From Glaciecola sp041380235 (GTDB taxonomy: Bacteria; Pseudomonadota; Gammaproteobacteria; Enterobacterales; Alteromonadaceae): DNA of 64,000 bases. The DNA is taken from contig NZ_JBGIYY010000023.1 of NCBI RefSeq assembly GCF_041380235.1, forward strand, positions 14,752 through 78,751. Reading direction: 5' to 3'. Position 1 is the stretch's first letter; each line of letters opens with the position of its first letter. Position numbers and translations under genes: made by a program. The notes beneath the pieces are model-generated. The model was not told the DNA's origin. It saw only the letters and a program-made list of their open reading frames with translations, and did not search any database. This document shows positions 1-7,901 of the stretch, one piece after another.

Positions 1-617
1 ACCACAAAGTTTTGGTGAGCAAAAATCACCGCTTCTAACACATTTTTAAAAAGGGCCAAGCGTTGCTTTATGCTTAATGCATGCTGGATGCAATATTCGT
101 TGATTGGTAAGCCATCAACATACTCTAGAATGATGTAAGGCTGGCCTTTTTCAGTCTCCCCGCCGCCTATGAAACTGGCAATGTTTTTATGATTAAGCGA
201 GGCCAGAATTTGTCGTTCTCGCCTAAAACGCTGAATGCTTTGCTCACTGATGTATCGGCTATGAATGACTTTAATTGCCACTTGTTGCTCAAAGTCGCCG
301 TTTATGCGGTTTGCTAAAAAGACACTACCCATGCCTCCCTCGCCAATCACATCCTGAACCTTAAAACTTTCTATAATATCGCCAATGCTCAACAGCGCTT
401 CATTTTTTATAATATCTGTAGCGGATGATACTACTGCGCCTGTCAGATTAAGCACATCGTCTTGTTCGTCATCGGTGCTCAGCAGCAACATGACTTGTTC
501 TATGACATAAGTATCGCCCATTGCTTCGCGCTGTATAAACTCAGCTTGCGCGTCTTTGGGAAGAGCACTGGCGTGTGAAAAAATTTGTTTTATCTGAGCC
601 CATTTTTCTTGGTTCAT
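1..617 (-). CDS. Serine/threonine protein kinase, N-terminal part (cut by window edge)
   Basis: About 205 residues are visible, reading off the left edge, so the stop is outside the window. A helical N-terminal region of about 80 residues precedes a Hanks-type kinase lobe. The glycine-rich loop is GEGGMGSVFLA at about residues 92-102, and VAIKVI places the ATP-binding lysine at about residue 116. The sequence ends just before the expected HRDxKxxN catalytic loop, so activity cannot be judged. It lies downstream of an ECF sigma gene on the same strand, an arrangement known for kinase-linked ECF sigma factors, where the kinase can switch the sigma factor by phosphorylation (EcfP/PknT of Vibrio parahaemolyticus is the studied example). 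The fold is clear. The link to the sigma factor is inferred from position. Confidence 0.88.
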   Translation of the reverse strand, partial: MNQEKWAQIKQIFSHASALPKDAQAEFIQREAMGDTYVIEQVMLLLSTDDEQDDVLNLTGAVVSSATDIIKNEALLSIGDIIESFKVQDVIGEGGMGSVFLANRINGDFEQQVAIKVIHSRYISEQSIQRFRRERQILASLNHKNIASFIGGGETEKGQPYIILEYVDGLPINEYCIQHALSIKQRLALFKNVLEAVIFAHQNFV

Positions 618-672
618 GATAGCCTGCCTTTGCTTTGCTCAGTAAAAAATAAGACGGCGGGATAGTGCTGGG

Positions 673-705
673 CTAGTCCCATACTAGTCCAATACTAGTC
701 CAATA
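673..705. repeat. Three tandem 11-bp direct repeats upstream of the kinase
   Basis: Three head-to-tail copies of ctagtccaata run from 673 to 705; the first copy reads ctagtcccata. They lie between the sigma factor stop and the kinase start, about 56-88 bp upstream of the kinase ATG. The period is close to one helical turn, which would put each unit on the same DNA face and suits binding of a regulator or polymerase. Confidence 0.7.
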
Positions 706-756
706 ATAATCCCGTACTATTTAATAATGAGTAAGGATTTGTTTATCATTACATTG

Positions 757-1299
757 TTAGTTTTTGCGAATTTGTAGCTTAAACCATGCTTTTGCAGCTT
801 TTATATCGCGCTCTACCGTTGCAAGTGACAATTCCATTATCTTTGCAATATCTTCATTGCCAAGCATTGAAAACAGCTTGATCTCAAAAATTTTTGACGC
901 CCTTGCATCAAAACTTGCCAGTTCGTCGAGCAGTTCATTGATATACAAAAGCTCAATTTGTTGGTTAGGCAGCTCTGTTGGGCTTGCAATGGCACTCTCT
1001 TCTAAGGTGATTTTTATTGGCCTCCCGCCGCGCTTAGCTGCCTGCTTTTGTCGCGCACTATCTACTAATATGCGCCGCATTTGCTGGGCAGCAATAGCAA
1101 CAAAGTGCTGCTTATCTACAAAATGCACTGTTTTGTCAGCCAGCTTTACGTAAGCTTCATTTACCAGTGCGGTTGCCTGAAGTGTATGCCCAGCACTTTC
1201 TTTATTCATAAATCGACTGGCAATATTGTGAAGCTCGTCAAGCATCAAAGCTTGCAAGTCAAATGGCAAACAAGCTATCTCGTTTGAGAACGTTGACAC
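757..1299 (-). CDS. ECF-type RNA polymerase sigma factor (kinase-linked, TIGR02999-like)
   Basis: A 180-residue sigma-70-like protein. Region 2 spans about residues 42-100 and includes NEAYVKL and HFVAIAAQQMRRILVDSAR. Region 4 is a helix-turn-helix at about 125-178, with GNEDIAKIMELSLATVERD. This pattern matches the ECF group usually annotated TIGR02999, which tends to sit next to Ser/Thr kinases rather than anti-sigma factors. No anti-sigma gene is seen here. The start is GTG at 1299, with a strong GGGGAG ribosome site seven bases upstream. The kinase follows 139 bp downstream on the same strand. Family assignment is firm. Regulation by the kinase is inference. Confidence 0.9.
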   Translation of the reverse strand: MSTFSNEIACLPFDLQALMLDELHNIASRFMNKESAGHTLQATALVNEAYVKLADKTVHFVDKQHFVAIAAQQMRRILVDSARQKQAAKRGGRPIKITLEESAIASPTELPNQQIELLYINELLDELASFDARASKIFEIKLFSMLGNEDIAKIMELSLATVERDIKAAKAWFKLQIRKN

Positions 1300-1412
1300 A
1301 AAAAATCTCCCCTCAGCTCAACTGTGTATAAAATAGACAGTGAAACGAGAATAAAACGTCTTTTATATTTGTGCAATATTTATCAAACTTTACTCAGTTT
1401 GTGCCGCTCTGA

Positions 1413-1892
1413 TTAAAAATCGCGTACTTGCTTCATTAATTGATTAAATGCATCTGGATCATCTAACTGTTGTGGTATCAACTGATATTCAACTTCGCCT
1501 AACGCGCCTTTCACTTCAAAATGCAGAATCCGATCGCCTGTTAGCACGGCTTTTAATGGCCCTTGCAATGGTAAGTCATCACCTACAAACACACCTGGCG
1601 TTTCCTCAGTAAACGGATGAATAACCACCATTCCAGGCATAATCTTGAGTACAAAAAGGTGCGTCCAACCTTCAATTGCGTATATCCTTCCTCGGTCAAT
1701 TCTTACCACTTTATCCAAGCTCGATATGGACCATAAGCCATCCACCGCCGACACCTCCTTTGGTTTAACGTCGGTAATAGAGGGAAGGAAAGCACCTATT
1801 TCAGGCAACTGTTGCACTTGTGATATCGCTGGGTTTACCCAAAAAAAGAAAGTAACAACAGCCAGGTATTTTAAGTTTTGTTTTTTCATCAT
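1413..1892 (-). CDS. Small exported protein of unknown function
   Basis: A 159-residue protein with a clear Sec signal peptide: basic start MMKKQNLK, hydrophobic core and probable cleavage after NPAISQ at about residue 25. The mature part is mostly beta-type sequence with no cysteines and no motif I recognise. It is transcribed toward the sigma factor gene and could belong to that locus. Upstream lies a divergent region with a long inverted repeat, shared with the glycine-rich lipoprotein gene. Two adjacent ATG codons are possible starts. No function is proposed. Confidence 0.7.
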   Translation of the reverse strand: MMKKQNLKYLAVVTFFFWVNPAISQVQQLPEIGAFLPSITDVKPKEVSAVDGLWSISSLDKVVRIDRGRIYAIEGWTHLFVLKIMPGMVVIHPFTEETPGVFVGDDLPLQGPLKAVLTGDRILHFEVKGALGEVEYQLIPQQLDDPDAFNQLMKQVRDF

Positions 1893-1940
1893 TATTTTGC
1901 CTTTTGCAGCGTGTGTTTAAAAAATCTCTAGTGATATCCA

Positions 1941-2080
1941 TTAAGCGCAAAAGGCTGAAAAACCCCCTCATTAATTTTGCAAATACCTTTTCTGTTTATA
2001 CCCATCTCAGATTTAAAAACCTACAAATCAAAATTAATTCTATTTTATGAGGGGTTTTTTGCCTGCTTTGCGCTTTAAGC
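1941..2080. repeat. Long imperfect inverted repeat (MITE-like) in a divergent intergenic region
   Basis: The left arm, from 1941 to about 1980, pairs with the right arm, 2029-2080. Matching blocks include TTAA/GCGCAAA against TTTGCGC/TTAA, AAAACCCC with TCA against TGA with GGGGTTTT, and attaattttg (1970-1979) against caaaattaat (2029-2038), with an 11-base bulge and about 50 bp of loop. It lies upstream of both divergent genes, so it is not an ordinary terminator. A small non-autonomous element or a structured regulatory region is possible. Confidence 0.6.
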
Positions 2081-2175
2081 ATTGAAGACTAATAAAACAC
2101 TAGGTTTAGCGTCTCATTATAATGTGAGAGCGAGTTGCCTGTTACAGCGCAATGCGTAAGAAAATGGAGAAAAAC

Positions 2176-4209
2176 ATGCACAATTCAAAATCAATAAAAG
2201 AGTCTCATGGAAGCAAAACCTACAGGCTATCACTGTTAAGTTTTGCGGTAGCAAGTGCGCTGAGCTTGGCTGCTTGCGGCGGTGGTGGAGACAGCAGTGG
2301 CAGTGGTCCTAACGGGGGCGGGGGCTCAAACGATGCTCCACCAACGGTTACCGCAGAAGCTCGCACATTGGTGAGTGCGGGTAATTCGGTAACCCTGACT
2401 GCTAGTGCTACTGATCCTGACGGTGATGCCATTTCTTATAGCTGGACGCAAGTATCTGGTGCCCCTATTTCAAACACCTCTGGTTTTTCTACGGCCTCAG
2501 CCAGTTTTTCTGCGCCAGATGAGGTTGATTCCATCGTGCTGCGCGTAACCGCAACGGCCAATGGCCGCTCAGATAGCGCCCAAGTTCAGGTGCTGGTTCT
2601 AGAAGACACCACAACGGCGATTTTTGTCGACTCAGAATTTAGCGGAACGAGCACAGGTAGCATCGACGCCCCTTTTACTAACTTGGCCAGCGTACTGGAC
2701 GGTTTGGCAGAGCAAGCGGATGTATACATTAAAACGCCATCGGGTGATGCGCGCTTAAATGTGAAACCGACTCCCAGCGAAAATCTTTTCTTAAGTGGTG
2801 GTAATAGTATTTACGGAGGATTTTCTGCCGATTGGTCTCGAGATATACAAAACAACCGTACAGGTTTAACTGCGACTGAAAATGGAATCCTTTATCGCAA
2901 CGTTGATTCACCCACCGTGGTATCTGGTGTCGATTTACTGGTGGAATCAGTCCAAATAGATGATTCTTTTAATATTATTGGTGTATATGCACAAAATGGT
3001 TCTTCTAGCTTCACCTTAGATAACGCTACAGTTTTATTAGAAGACTTTGATGAAAATAGCGTCGATGGCGCAGCTGGTGCCTCCTATGGCGTATACTTTG
3101 ATGCTGTTGATACCACTACAGTAAGTAACAGCGATATCACTTCAGGACGGTCAAAAAATGCAAGCAATAGAGGTGCCCGCACCGTTGATGCAGGACGAGA
3201 TGGCGTAGATGGCGAGGACGCTCGCGTGGGTCTAAATATTAACGGCGGCGAAGGCGGTAAATCTACTGGCGGCGGTTGGAACGGTGGTGATGGCGGCAAC
3301 GCAGGTAATAACTCGTTTGAGCCTGGTGAAGACGGTACGCGCGGCAGTGGTAGAGAAGTACCGCTTGTAAGAGGTGGCTCTCCTGGCAGTGGTGGATTTG
3401 ATACTGACAATTCAACGCCCGAGGGCAGAGATGGCGGTAATGGCGGTAGTGGTGACCCTGGCGTAAGAGGAACGCCCGGTACTGGTGGAACAGGGTTTGG
3501 GAGTATTACAAGTGAGGGGATTTACTCTCGCTCATTTGGCGATCAAGGTGGTAACGGATTTGCTGGCGGCGGTGGCGGCGGCGGCGGTGGTGGCGCTGGT
3601 GGCGCAGCAGGTGCTAATGGCGGCGGTGGTGGCGGTGGTGGTGAAGGCGGCGATGGCGGCGCGGGCGGTTTCGGCGGTAGATCTGGCTTTGCATCCATTG
3701 CTGTGCACATTGCAGGCGGTAACAGCCATAACATTATTAACAATCAAATTACCTCAGGTAATGGCGGCCGCGGTGGCGTTGGTGGTACAGGGGCAGCCGG
3801 CGGTGCTGGCGGCCTTGGCGGTGAAGGTGCCGACGGTACTAACGGGCCTGCAAACGCAAAAGGAGGGCGCGGAGGTAATGGCGGCAGTGGTGGTCAAGGT
3901 GGGCGTGGTGGCTCTGGTGGCTCAGGCGGTGGCGGTCCTTCTTTTGGTATATTTATAGGGGGTTCAACACCGGCTACTATTAATAACAATGTGATTACTA
4001 CCGGTCGCGGTGGTAATGGTGGCGCGGCTGATTTTACTAATGAAACTGACGCTGCAGGGCGTGGCGGATGGTCGGTGGCCATTTTTGATGGCAATGCTAG
4101 CGATAGCCTAACGCCAATCATAAGTGGCAACAGCTTTACCCTTGGCGAAGCTGGTCAAGACGGTATCCCAAGAGAAGCAAGCGGACAAAGAAGCAATACT
4201 AACTTTTGA
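2176..4209 (+). CDS. Glycine-rich surface lipoprotein with PKD-like domain and right-handed beta-helix features
   Basis: About 677 residues from the ATG at 2176, chosen because GGAG lies six bases upstream; an ATG at 2152 would add eight residues without a comparable site. The signal peptide ends in the lipobox LAAC, followed by a glycine run. Next comes a PKD/REJ-like beta-sandwich, with ASATDPDGDAISYSWTQVSG, then a segment resembling DUF1565 and beta-helix proteins (IFVDSEFSGTSTGSIDAPFT). The last 350 residues or so are glycine-rich GG-x repeats broken by short segments such as HNIINNQITSGNG, typical of beta-helix turns. It is probably anchored at the outer membrane and may act as an adhesin or matrix protein. 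That role is inferred from composition only. Confidence 0.8.
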   Translation: MHNSKSIKESHGSKTYRLSLLSFAVASALSLAACGGGGDSSGSGPNGGGGSNDAPPTVTAEARTLVSAGNSVTLTASATDPDGDAISYSWTQVSGAPISNTSGFSTASASFSAPDEVDSIVLRVTATANGRSDSAQVQVLVLEDTTTAIFVDSEFSGTSTGSIDAPFTNLASVLDGLAEQADVYIKTPSGDARLNVKPTPSENLFLSGGNSIYGGFSADWSRDIQNNRTGLTATENGILYRNVDSPTVVSGVDLLVESVQIDDSFNIIGVYAQNGSSSFTLDNATVLLEDFDENSVDGAAGASYGVYFDAVDTTTVSNSDITSGRSKNASNRGARTVDAGRDGVDGEDARVGLNINGGEGGKSTGGGWNGGDGGNAGNNSFEPGEDGTRGSGREVPLVRGGSPGSGGFDTDNSTPEGRDGGNGGSGDPGVRGTPGTGGTGFGSITSEGIYSRSFGDQGGNGFAGGGGGGGGGGAGGAAGANGGGGGGGGEGGDGGAGGFGGRSGFASIAVHIAGGNSHNIINNQITSGNGGRGGVGGTGAAGGAGGLGGEGADGTNGPANAKGGRGGNGGSGGQGGRGGSGGSGGGGPSFGIFIGGSTPATINNNVITTGRGGNGGAADFTNETDAAGRGGWSVAIFDGNASDSLTPIISGNSFTLGEAGQDGIPREASGQRSNTNF

Positions 4210-4343
4210 TAAATCGTAGATGTTTTATTAGGAGAGAATGTATGCGCTTGCTTCTTTTGTGAAAGCGCTATGCAAAACATCAGTATTTGGGGGGCTTTAC
4301 TCTGCATACGTATGAGTCAGAACGTCACTAATAGAGTACCAAT

Positions 4344-4375
4344 AAAGCGGCAGATAAAAATCTGTCGCTTTTTTT
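4344..4375 (+). terminator. Rho-independent terminator after the glycine-rich lipoprotein gene
   Basis: The stem aaagcggcagat pairs with atctgtcgcttt with one G-T pair and a short A-rich loop, followed by a run of seven Ts. It is 134 bp after the lipoprotein stop. Confidence 0.8.
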
Positions 4376-4396
4376 AACCGAATAAAGCTCTTATCG

Positions 4397-4440
4397 TTGG
4401 TATCCGAAGCCGATCGCGCGTTCGAATCGCGCCGAGTGCG
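4397..4440 (+). other. tRNA-like 3' fragment (possible attachment-site scar)
   Basis: The bases can fold into an anticodon-type arm (ttggt, loop atccgaa, gccga, with two wobble pairs) followed by a perfect T-arm (gcgcg, loop ttcgaat, cgcgc). The loop contains the classic TTCGAAT sequence. No matching D-arm or 5' acceptor strand is visible and the variable region is only two bases, so this is not a functional tRNA. Such 3' remnants can be left by integrative elements that use tRNA genes. The resemblance could still be chance. Confidence 0.35.
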
Positions 4441-4578
4441 CTATTTTATTGTGAGTAATAGAATACGGATCCAATTCAATTTTTATAGAGAGTCTAAAAT
4501 CCAATCTGCAGCTATGGCTTAAGCTTAATATTTCATGTACTTTTGTATTAAGATCCAAACACAAAGCACTTCAGTCCA

Positions 4579-6279
4579 TTGACCGATAAAAAAACCATTT
4601 TCTATTATTCCACACAAGCCGAACAACTCAGTGCTCAATACGACAGCATCGATTTTGTTGATGTGCATGGTGAGTGGATGCATCATATTCCTGAGAAGGG
4701 ATGGGCTTTAGATGTGGGTGCAGGTTCCGGTCGAGACAGTGCATTTTTGGCAAAAAAAGGCTTTAGTGTTGTAGCGGTAGAGCCTGCAAAAGGCATGCGC
4801 GAATTAGCACAAAAAAAGCAAATAGACGCGAACATTCACTGGCTAGACGATTCGCTGCCTGAATTAAGGCAGGTATTTTCCCTCCAAATAAAGTTTGATT
4901 TGATATTGCTTAGTGCCGTTTGGATGCATCTTGCACCTACTCATCGCGAGAGAGCATTTCGCAAACTGAGCTCCTTGCTTAAGCCCAATGGCAAATTAAT
5001 AATATCGCTGCGGCACGGTGAGTGCCGAGACGGGCGGGTAATGTACAGCGTGTCTAGTGAAGAGCATCAGAAATTAGCTAGCAAATTTGGCCTATCGTTT
5101 GAACTAGCCAGCGAAAAAGTCAAAAAAGACCAGATGGGTCGCTCTGATGTGAGCTGGGAGACTGTGGTACTTACTTTGCCTGATGACGGCACTGGCGCAT
5201 TTCCACTCATTCGAAACATCGTGGTAAATGACAACAAAGCATCGACTTATAAGATTGCGCTTTTGCGCTCAGTGTTGAGAATTGCAGAGGCCCATGCCGG
5301 TGCGGTGATCGATCAGTCGGATGATCTGGTTGAGTTGCCCCTTGGATTAGTCGCCTTTTATTGGTTAAAGCTTTATCGACCCTTAATAGATGTTCATAAA
5401 ATGCAGCAACTGAATAATCCAAATAAAGGCCTTGGATTTGTTTCTCAACAAGGCTGGAGAAGTCTTGGGGAGCTGCATAATAATGACTTGTACTTAGGCG
5501 CGAGTTTTGCAAATCAGAGCTTATCTCAAGCACTGCATCGCACTATTAAAGATATCGCGAATACCATAAAAGACATGCCTGCTAAATATATCAAGCTCCC
5601 CGGCACACAAGAGCAGGTCTTTTCCGTTAAAGCCAACAGGGTGGTTACTCCCTCCTCAATCACCTTAAACCATCAATACCTTGGTTCATTTGGTTCTTTT
5701 TATGTTCCGAAGCGCATATGGGATGCGATGACGCAGTTTAGTATTTGGATTGAGCCCGCCATAGTCAATGAGTGGGCGACTCTTATGGCAAACTATGCAA
5801 GCGATATGAGTAAATTCTCGCCCAGTGATTACCTCAATGCCCTTCGCTGGGATGATCCAATGCGCTCTACATCCAGAGTGAGAAGACGTGTGGATGCATT
5901 GCTAGATGTGGCTGATGTAAGCTGTGTTTGGACAGGTCAATCTATTCGGCGCGCCAAACGCTACGCGGTAGACCATGCGATACCGTTTTCACGTTGGCCA
6001 AACAATGACTTGTGGAACTTGTTGCCAACAAAAGTTTCGGTAAATGCGAATAAGTCTGACAAGCTCCCCAGTGCCCATAAGCTAATAAGCTGCAGGCAGG
6101 ATATTGTCGATTGGTGGCAGCTAGCATGGGCAAACGAGCCCAGCGAATTTTTTACGCAGGCGTCACTGGCATTGCCCAGATTAGGCACAGATAACCGCAG
6201 TTATGATGATGTTTTTGAAGCTTTTTTGTTGCAAAGAAATCGTATTTTGCATCTACAACAACTAGCAGAATGGCAATAA
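4579..6279 (+). CDS. Class I SAM-dependent methyltransferase fused to an HNH-nuclease-like domain
   Basis: A 566-residue protein. The N-terminal domain (about 1-200) is a Rossmann methyltransferase: motif I is ALDVGAGSGRD at about 43-53, and the later motif DLILLSAVWMHL resembles small-molecule or TehB-type enzymes. It lacks the DPPY/NPPY motif of DNA amino-methyltransferases. A middle region of about 230 residues is unassigned. Near the C-terminus, Cys448, D465-H466, N475-N476 and N491-K492 fit an HNH-type nuclease (VDHAIPF, NNDLWNLLP, NANKSDKLP). The start is TTG at 4579, which keeps the family-typical segment before motif I. No strong ribosome site is visible. It stands alone behind a tRNA-like fragment, which hints at horizontal transfer. 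Biological role unknown. Confidence 0.75.
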   Translation: MTDKKTIFYYSTQAEQLSAQYDSIDFVDVHGEWMHHIPEKGWALDVGAGSGRDSAFLAKKGFSVVAVEPAKGMRELAQKKQIDANIHWLDDSLPELRQVFSLQIKFDLILLSAVWMHLAPTHRERAFRKLSSLLKPNGKLIISLRHGECRDGRVMYSVSSEEHQKLASKFGLSFELASEKVKKDQMGRSDVSWETVVLTLPDDGTGAFPLIRNIVVNDNKASTYKIALLRSVLRIAEAHAGAVIDQSDDLVELPLGLVAFYWLKLYRPLIDVHKMQQLNNPNKGLGFVSQQGWRSLGELHNNDLYLGASFANQSLSQALHRTIKDIANTIKDMPAKYIKLPGTQEQVFSVKANRVVTPSSITLNHQYLGSFGSFYVPKRIWDAMTQFSIWIEPAIVNEWATLMANYASDMSKFSPSDYLNALRWDDPMRSTSRVRRRVDALLDVADVSCVWTGQSIRRAKRYAVDHAIPFSRWPNNDLWNLLPTKVSVNANKSDKLPSAHKLISCRQDIVDWWQLAWANEPSEFFTQASLALPRLGTDNRSYDDVFEAFLLQRNRILHLQQLAEWQ

Positions 6280-6437
6280 TATAGTCATTAACCAAGATTT
6301 AAGTGTGCAGGCAACAACGATAAATGGCGCACAGGCAGCGGGCTCAGTAATCGAGCAAAGTGGTGCGATGAGCAACAACAAACACCGGTAAAGAATAATA
6401 AATATAAACTAGGTCTGGTGAGGACTAAGGAAGCGTT

Positions 6438-7805
6438 ATGCAAACCACAGCAGTAAGCCCAAATCAGAACAGCAGTTTGCTGCCCATGGTGATAATAGGC
6501 GGATTGTTTTTCATCTTTGGTTTTATCACTTGGCTGAACGGTGCATTGGTTCCGTTTTTGCAAATTGTCTGCAACCTCAATGAAATTCAGGCCATTCTCA
6601 TTGCGTCTACTTTTTACTTTGCCTATGTGGTAATGGCGCTGCCGATGGCGAAGGTGCTTGAAATTACCGGTTATCGTAAAGCCATGTCGGTTGGGCTTGG
6701 GATGATTTCTGCAGGTTGCTTGCTGTATATTCCTGCTGCCCAAGCGCAGTCTTTTGCCCTATTTTTGGTTGCGCAGTTTGTGCTGGGCACAGGCCTAACA
6801 CTATTGCAAACGGCCTCTAACCCTTACATCGTGAAAATTGGGCCAGAAGAAACCGCCGCGGTCAGAATTTCTATTATGGGTATTTTGAATAAGCTTGCCG
6901 GCGTAGTTGCGCCGATGATTTTCACTGTGCTGGTATTAGGCGAGTTTGGGGATGTGACGGCAAAATCCATTGCTGCCATGAGTGAAGTCGACCGCGCGGC
7001 TAAAATCACGATTTTGGCTGATGGCTTGATTTACCCTTACTTGTGGATGGCTATTGCTTTGGCGGTGTTGGCCTTAGCAATGTTAAAATCGCGCTTGCCA
7101 GAGCTTAACCTCAACGAAATTGACCAAACCACTGGTGAAGAAATTAAGGCACAAACGTCTTTGTTTGCGTTTCCACATTTAATCTTAGGGGCAGCAACCT
7201 TATTCGTATATGTCGGTGTTGAAGTCATCGCTGGCGATACTATTGGTTTGTTTGGTTCGAGCTTAGGCGTAGCTAATGCCACCACTTTAACCTCTTTTAC
7301 CATGGCATTTATGGTGTTGGGTTACTTTCTTGGCCTAGTGTTGATTCCGCGCGTCATGACCGAGCGCCATGCGCTACTAGGCTCGGCAGTGCTCGGCATG
7401 ATCTTATCGGTCGCCGTAGTATTTTCATCTACTACTGATACCTTCTTCTCTGAAATTTTATGGGGTTGGATGGGCTTAGGTTTAGTGCCTAATACCATCA
7501 CATTTATAGCTTTGCTTGGTTTTGCTAATGCGATTGTGTGGCCGGCTATATGGCCACTGGCGTTAAAAGGCTTGGGTGAGATGACCGCAAAAGCCTCAGC
7601 ATTGCTGATCATGGGTATTGCCGGCGGTGCGATTTTACCATTGGTATACGGCGGTCTATCGGCTTTGTTTAGCAGCCAGTCTGCATATTGGATGATGTTG
7701 CCGTGCTACATGTTCATATTTTATTATGCGCTGATAGGCTGCAAAATACCGCCAAGAACAACTAAGGTGAATCGTCAACAAACGCAAGCAAAAGTAAAAG
7801 CGTAA
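6438..7805 (+). CDS. nagP: MFS sugar transporter, NagP/FucP/GluP family
   Basis: A 455-residue inner-membrane protein with about twelve hydrophobic segments. The opening FFIFGFITWLNGALVPFLQ and the segment GTGLTLLQTASNPYIVKIGP are hallmarks of the fucose/glucose/N-acetylglucosamine proton symporter family. In Alteromonadales, close relatives are NagP, which imports N-acetylglucosamine. Deacetylase NagA and a GlcNAc or glucosamine kinase are also encoded in this window, 6 and 22 kb away, which favours an amino-sugar substrate. The start ATG has AAGGA upstream. Family certain; substrate inferred. Confidence 0.85.
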   Translation: MQTTAVSPNQNSSLLPMVIIGGLFFIFGFITWLNGALVPFLQIVCNLNEIQAILIASTFYFAYVVMALPMAKVLEITGYRKAMSVGLGMISAGCLLYIPAAQAQSFALFLVAQFVLGTGLTLLQTASNPYIVKIGPEETAAVRISIMGILNKLAGVVAPMIFTVLVLGEFGDVTAKSIAAMSEVDRAAKITILADGLIYPYLWMAIALAVLALAMLKSRLPELNLNEIDQTTGEEIKAQTSLFAFPHLILGAATLFVYVGVEVIAGDTIGLFGSSLGVANATTLTSFTMAFMVLGYFLGLVLIPRVMTERHALLGSAVLGMILSVAVVFSSTTDTFFSEILWGWMGLGLVPNTITFIALLGFANAIVWPAIWPLALKGLGEMTAKASALLIMGIAGGAILPLVYGGLSALFSSQSAYWMMLPCYMFIFYYALIGCKIPPRTTKVNRQQTQAKVKA

Positions 7806-7901
7806 ATGCCTATGACTCAACCGCCAGCGCTACATACAGGCATCGACCTCTGTTTATGGTGCTGATCTTCTTCCCATGACTGCCTCAGATTTTCGGGGGA
7901 A

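Noticed and set aside
3084..4130. Open frames on both strands inside the glycine-rich lipoprotein gene, including proline- and valine-rich ones
   Set aside because: They arise from the GGN-rich coding strand, are shadows of the real frame, lack credible starts and have extreme low-complexity composition.
6288..6743. A 151-codon minus-strand frame upstream of the sugar transporter
   Set aside because: Overlaps the start of the transporter, has no ribosome site, and its His/Pro-rich product looks like antisense translation.
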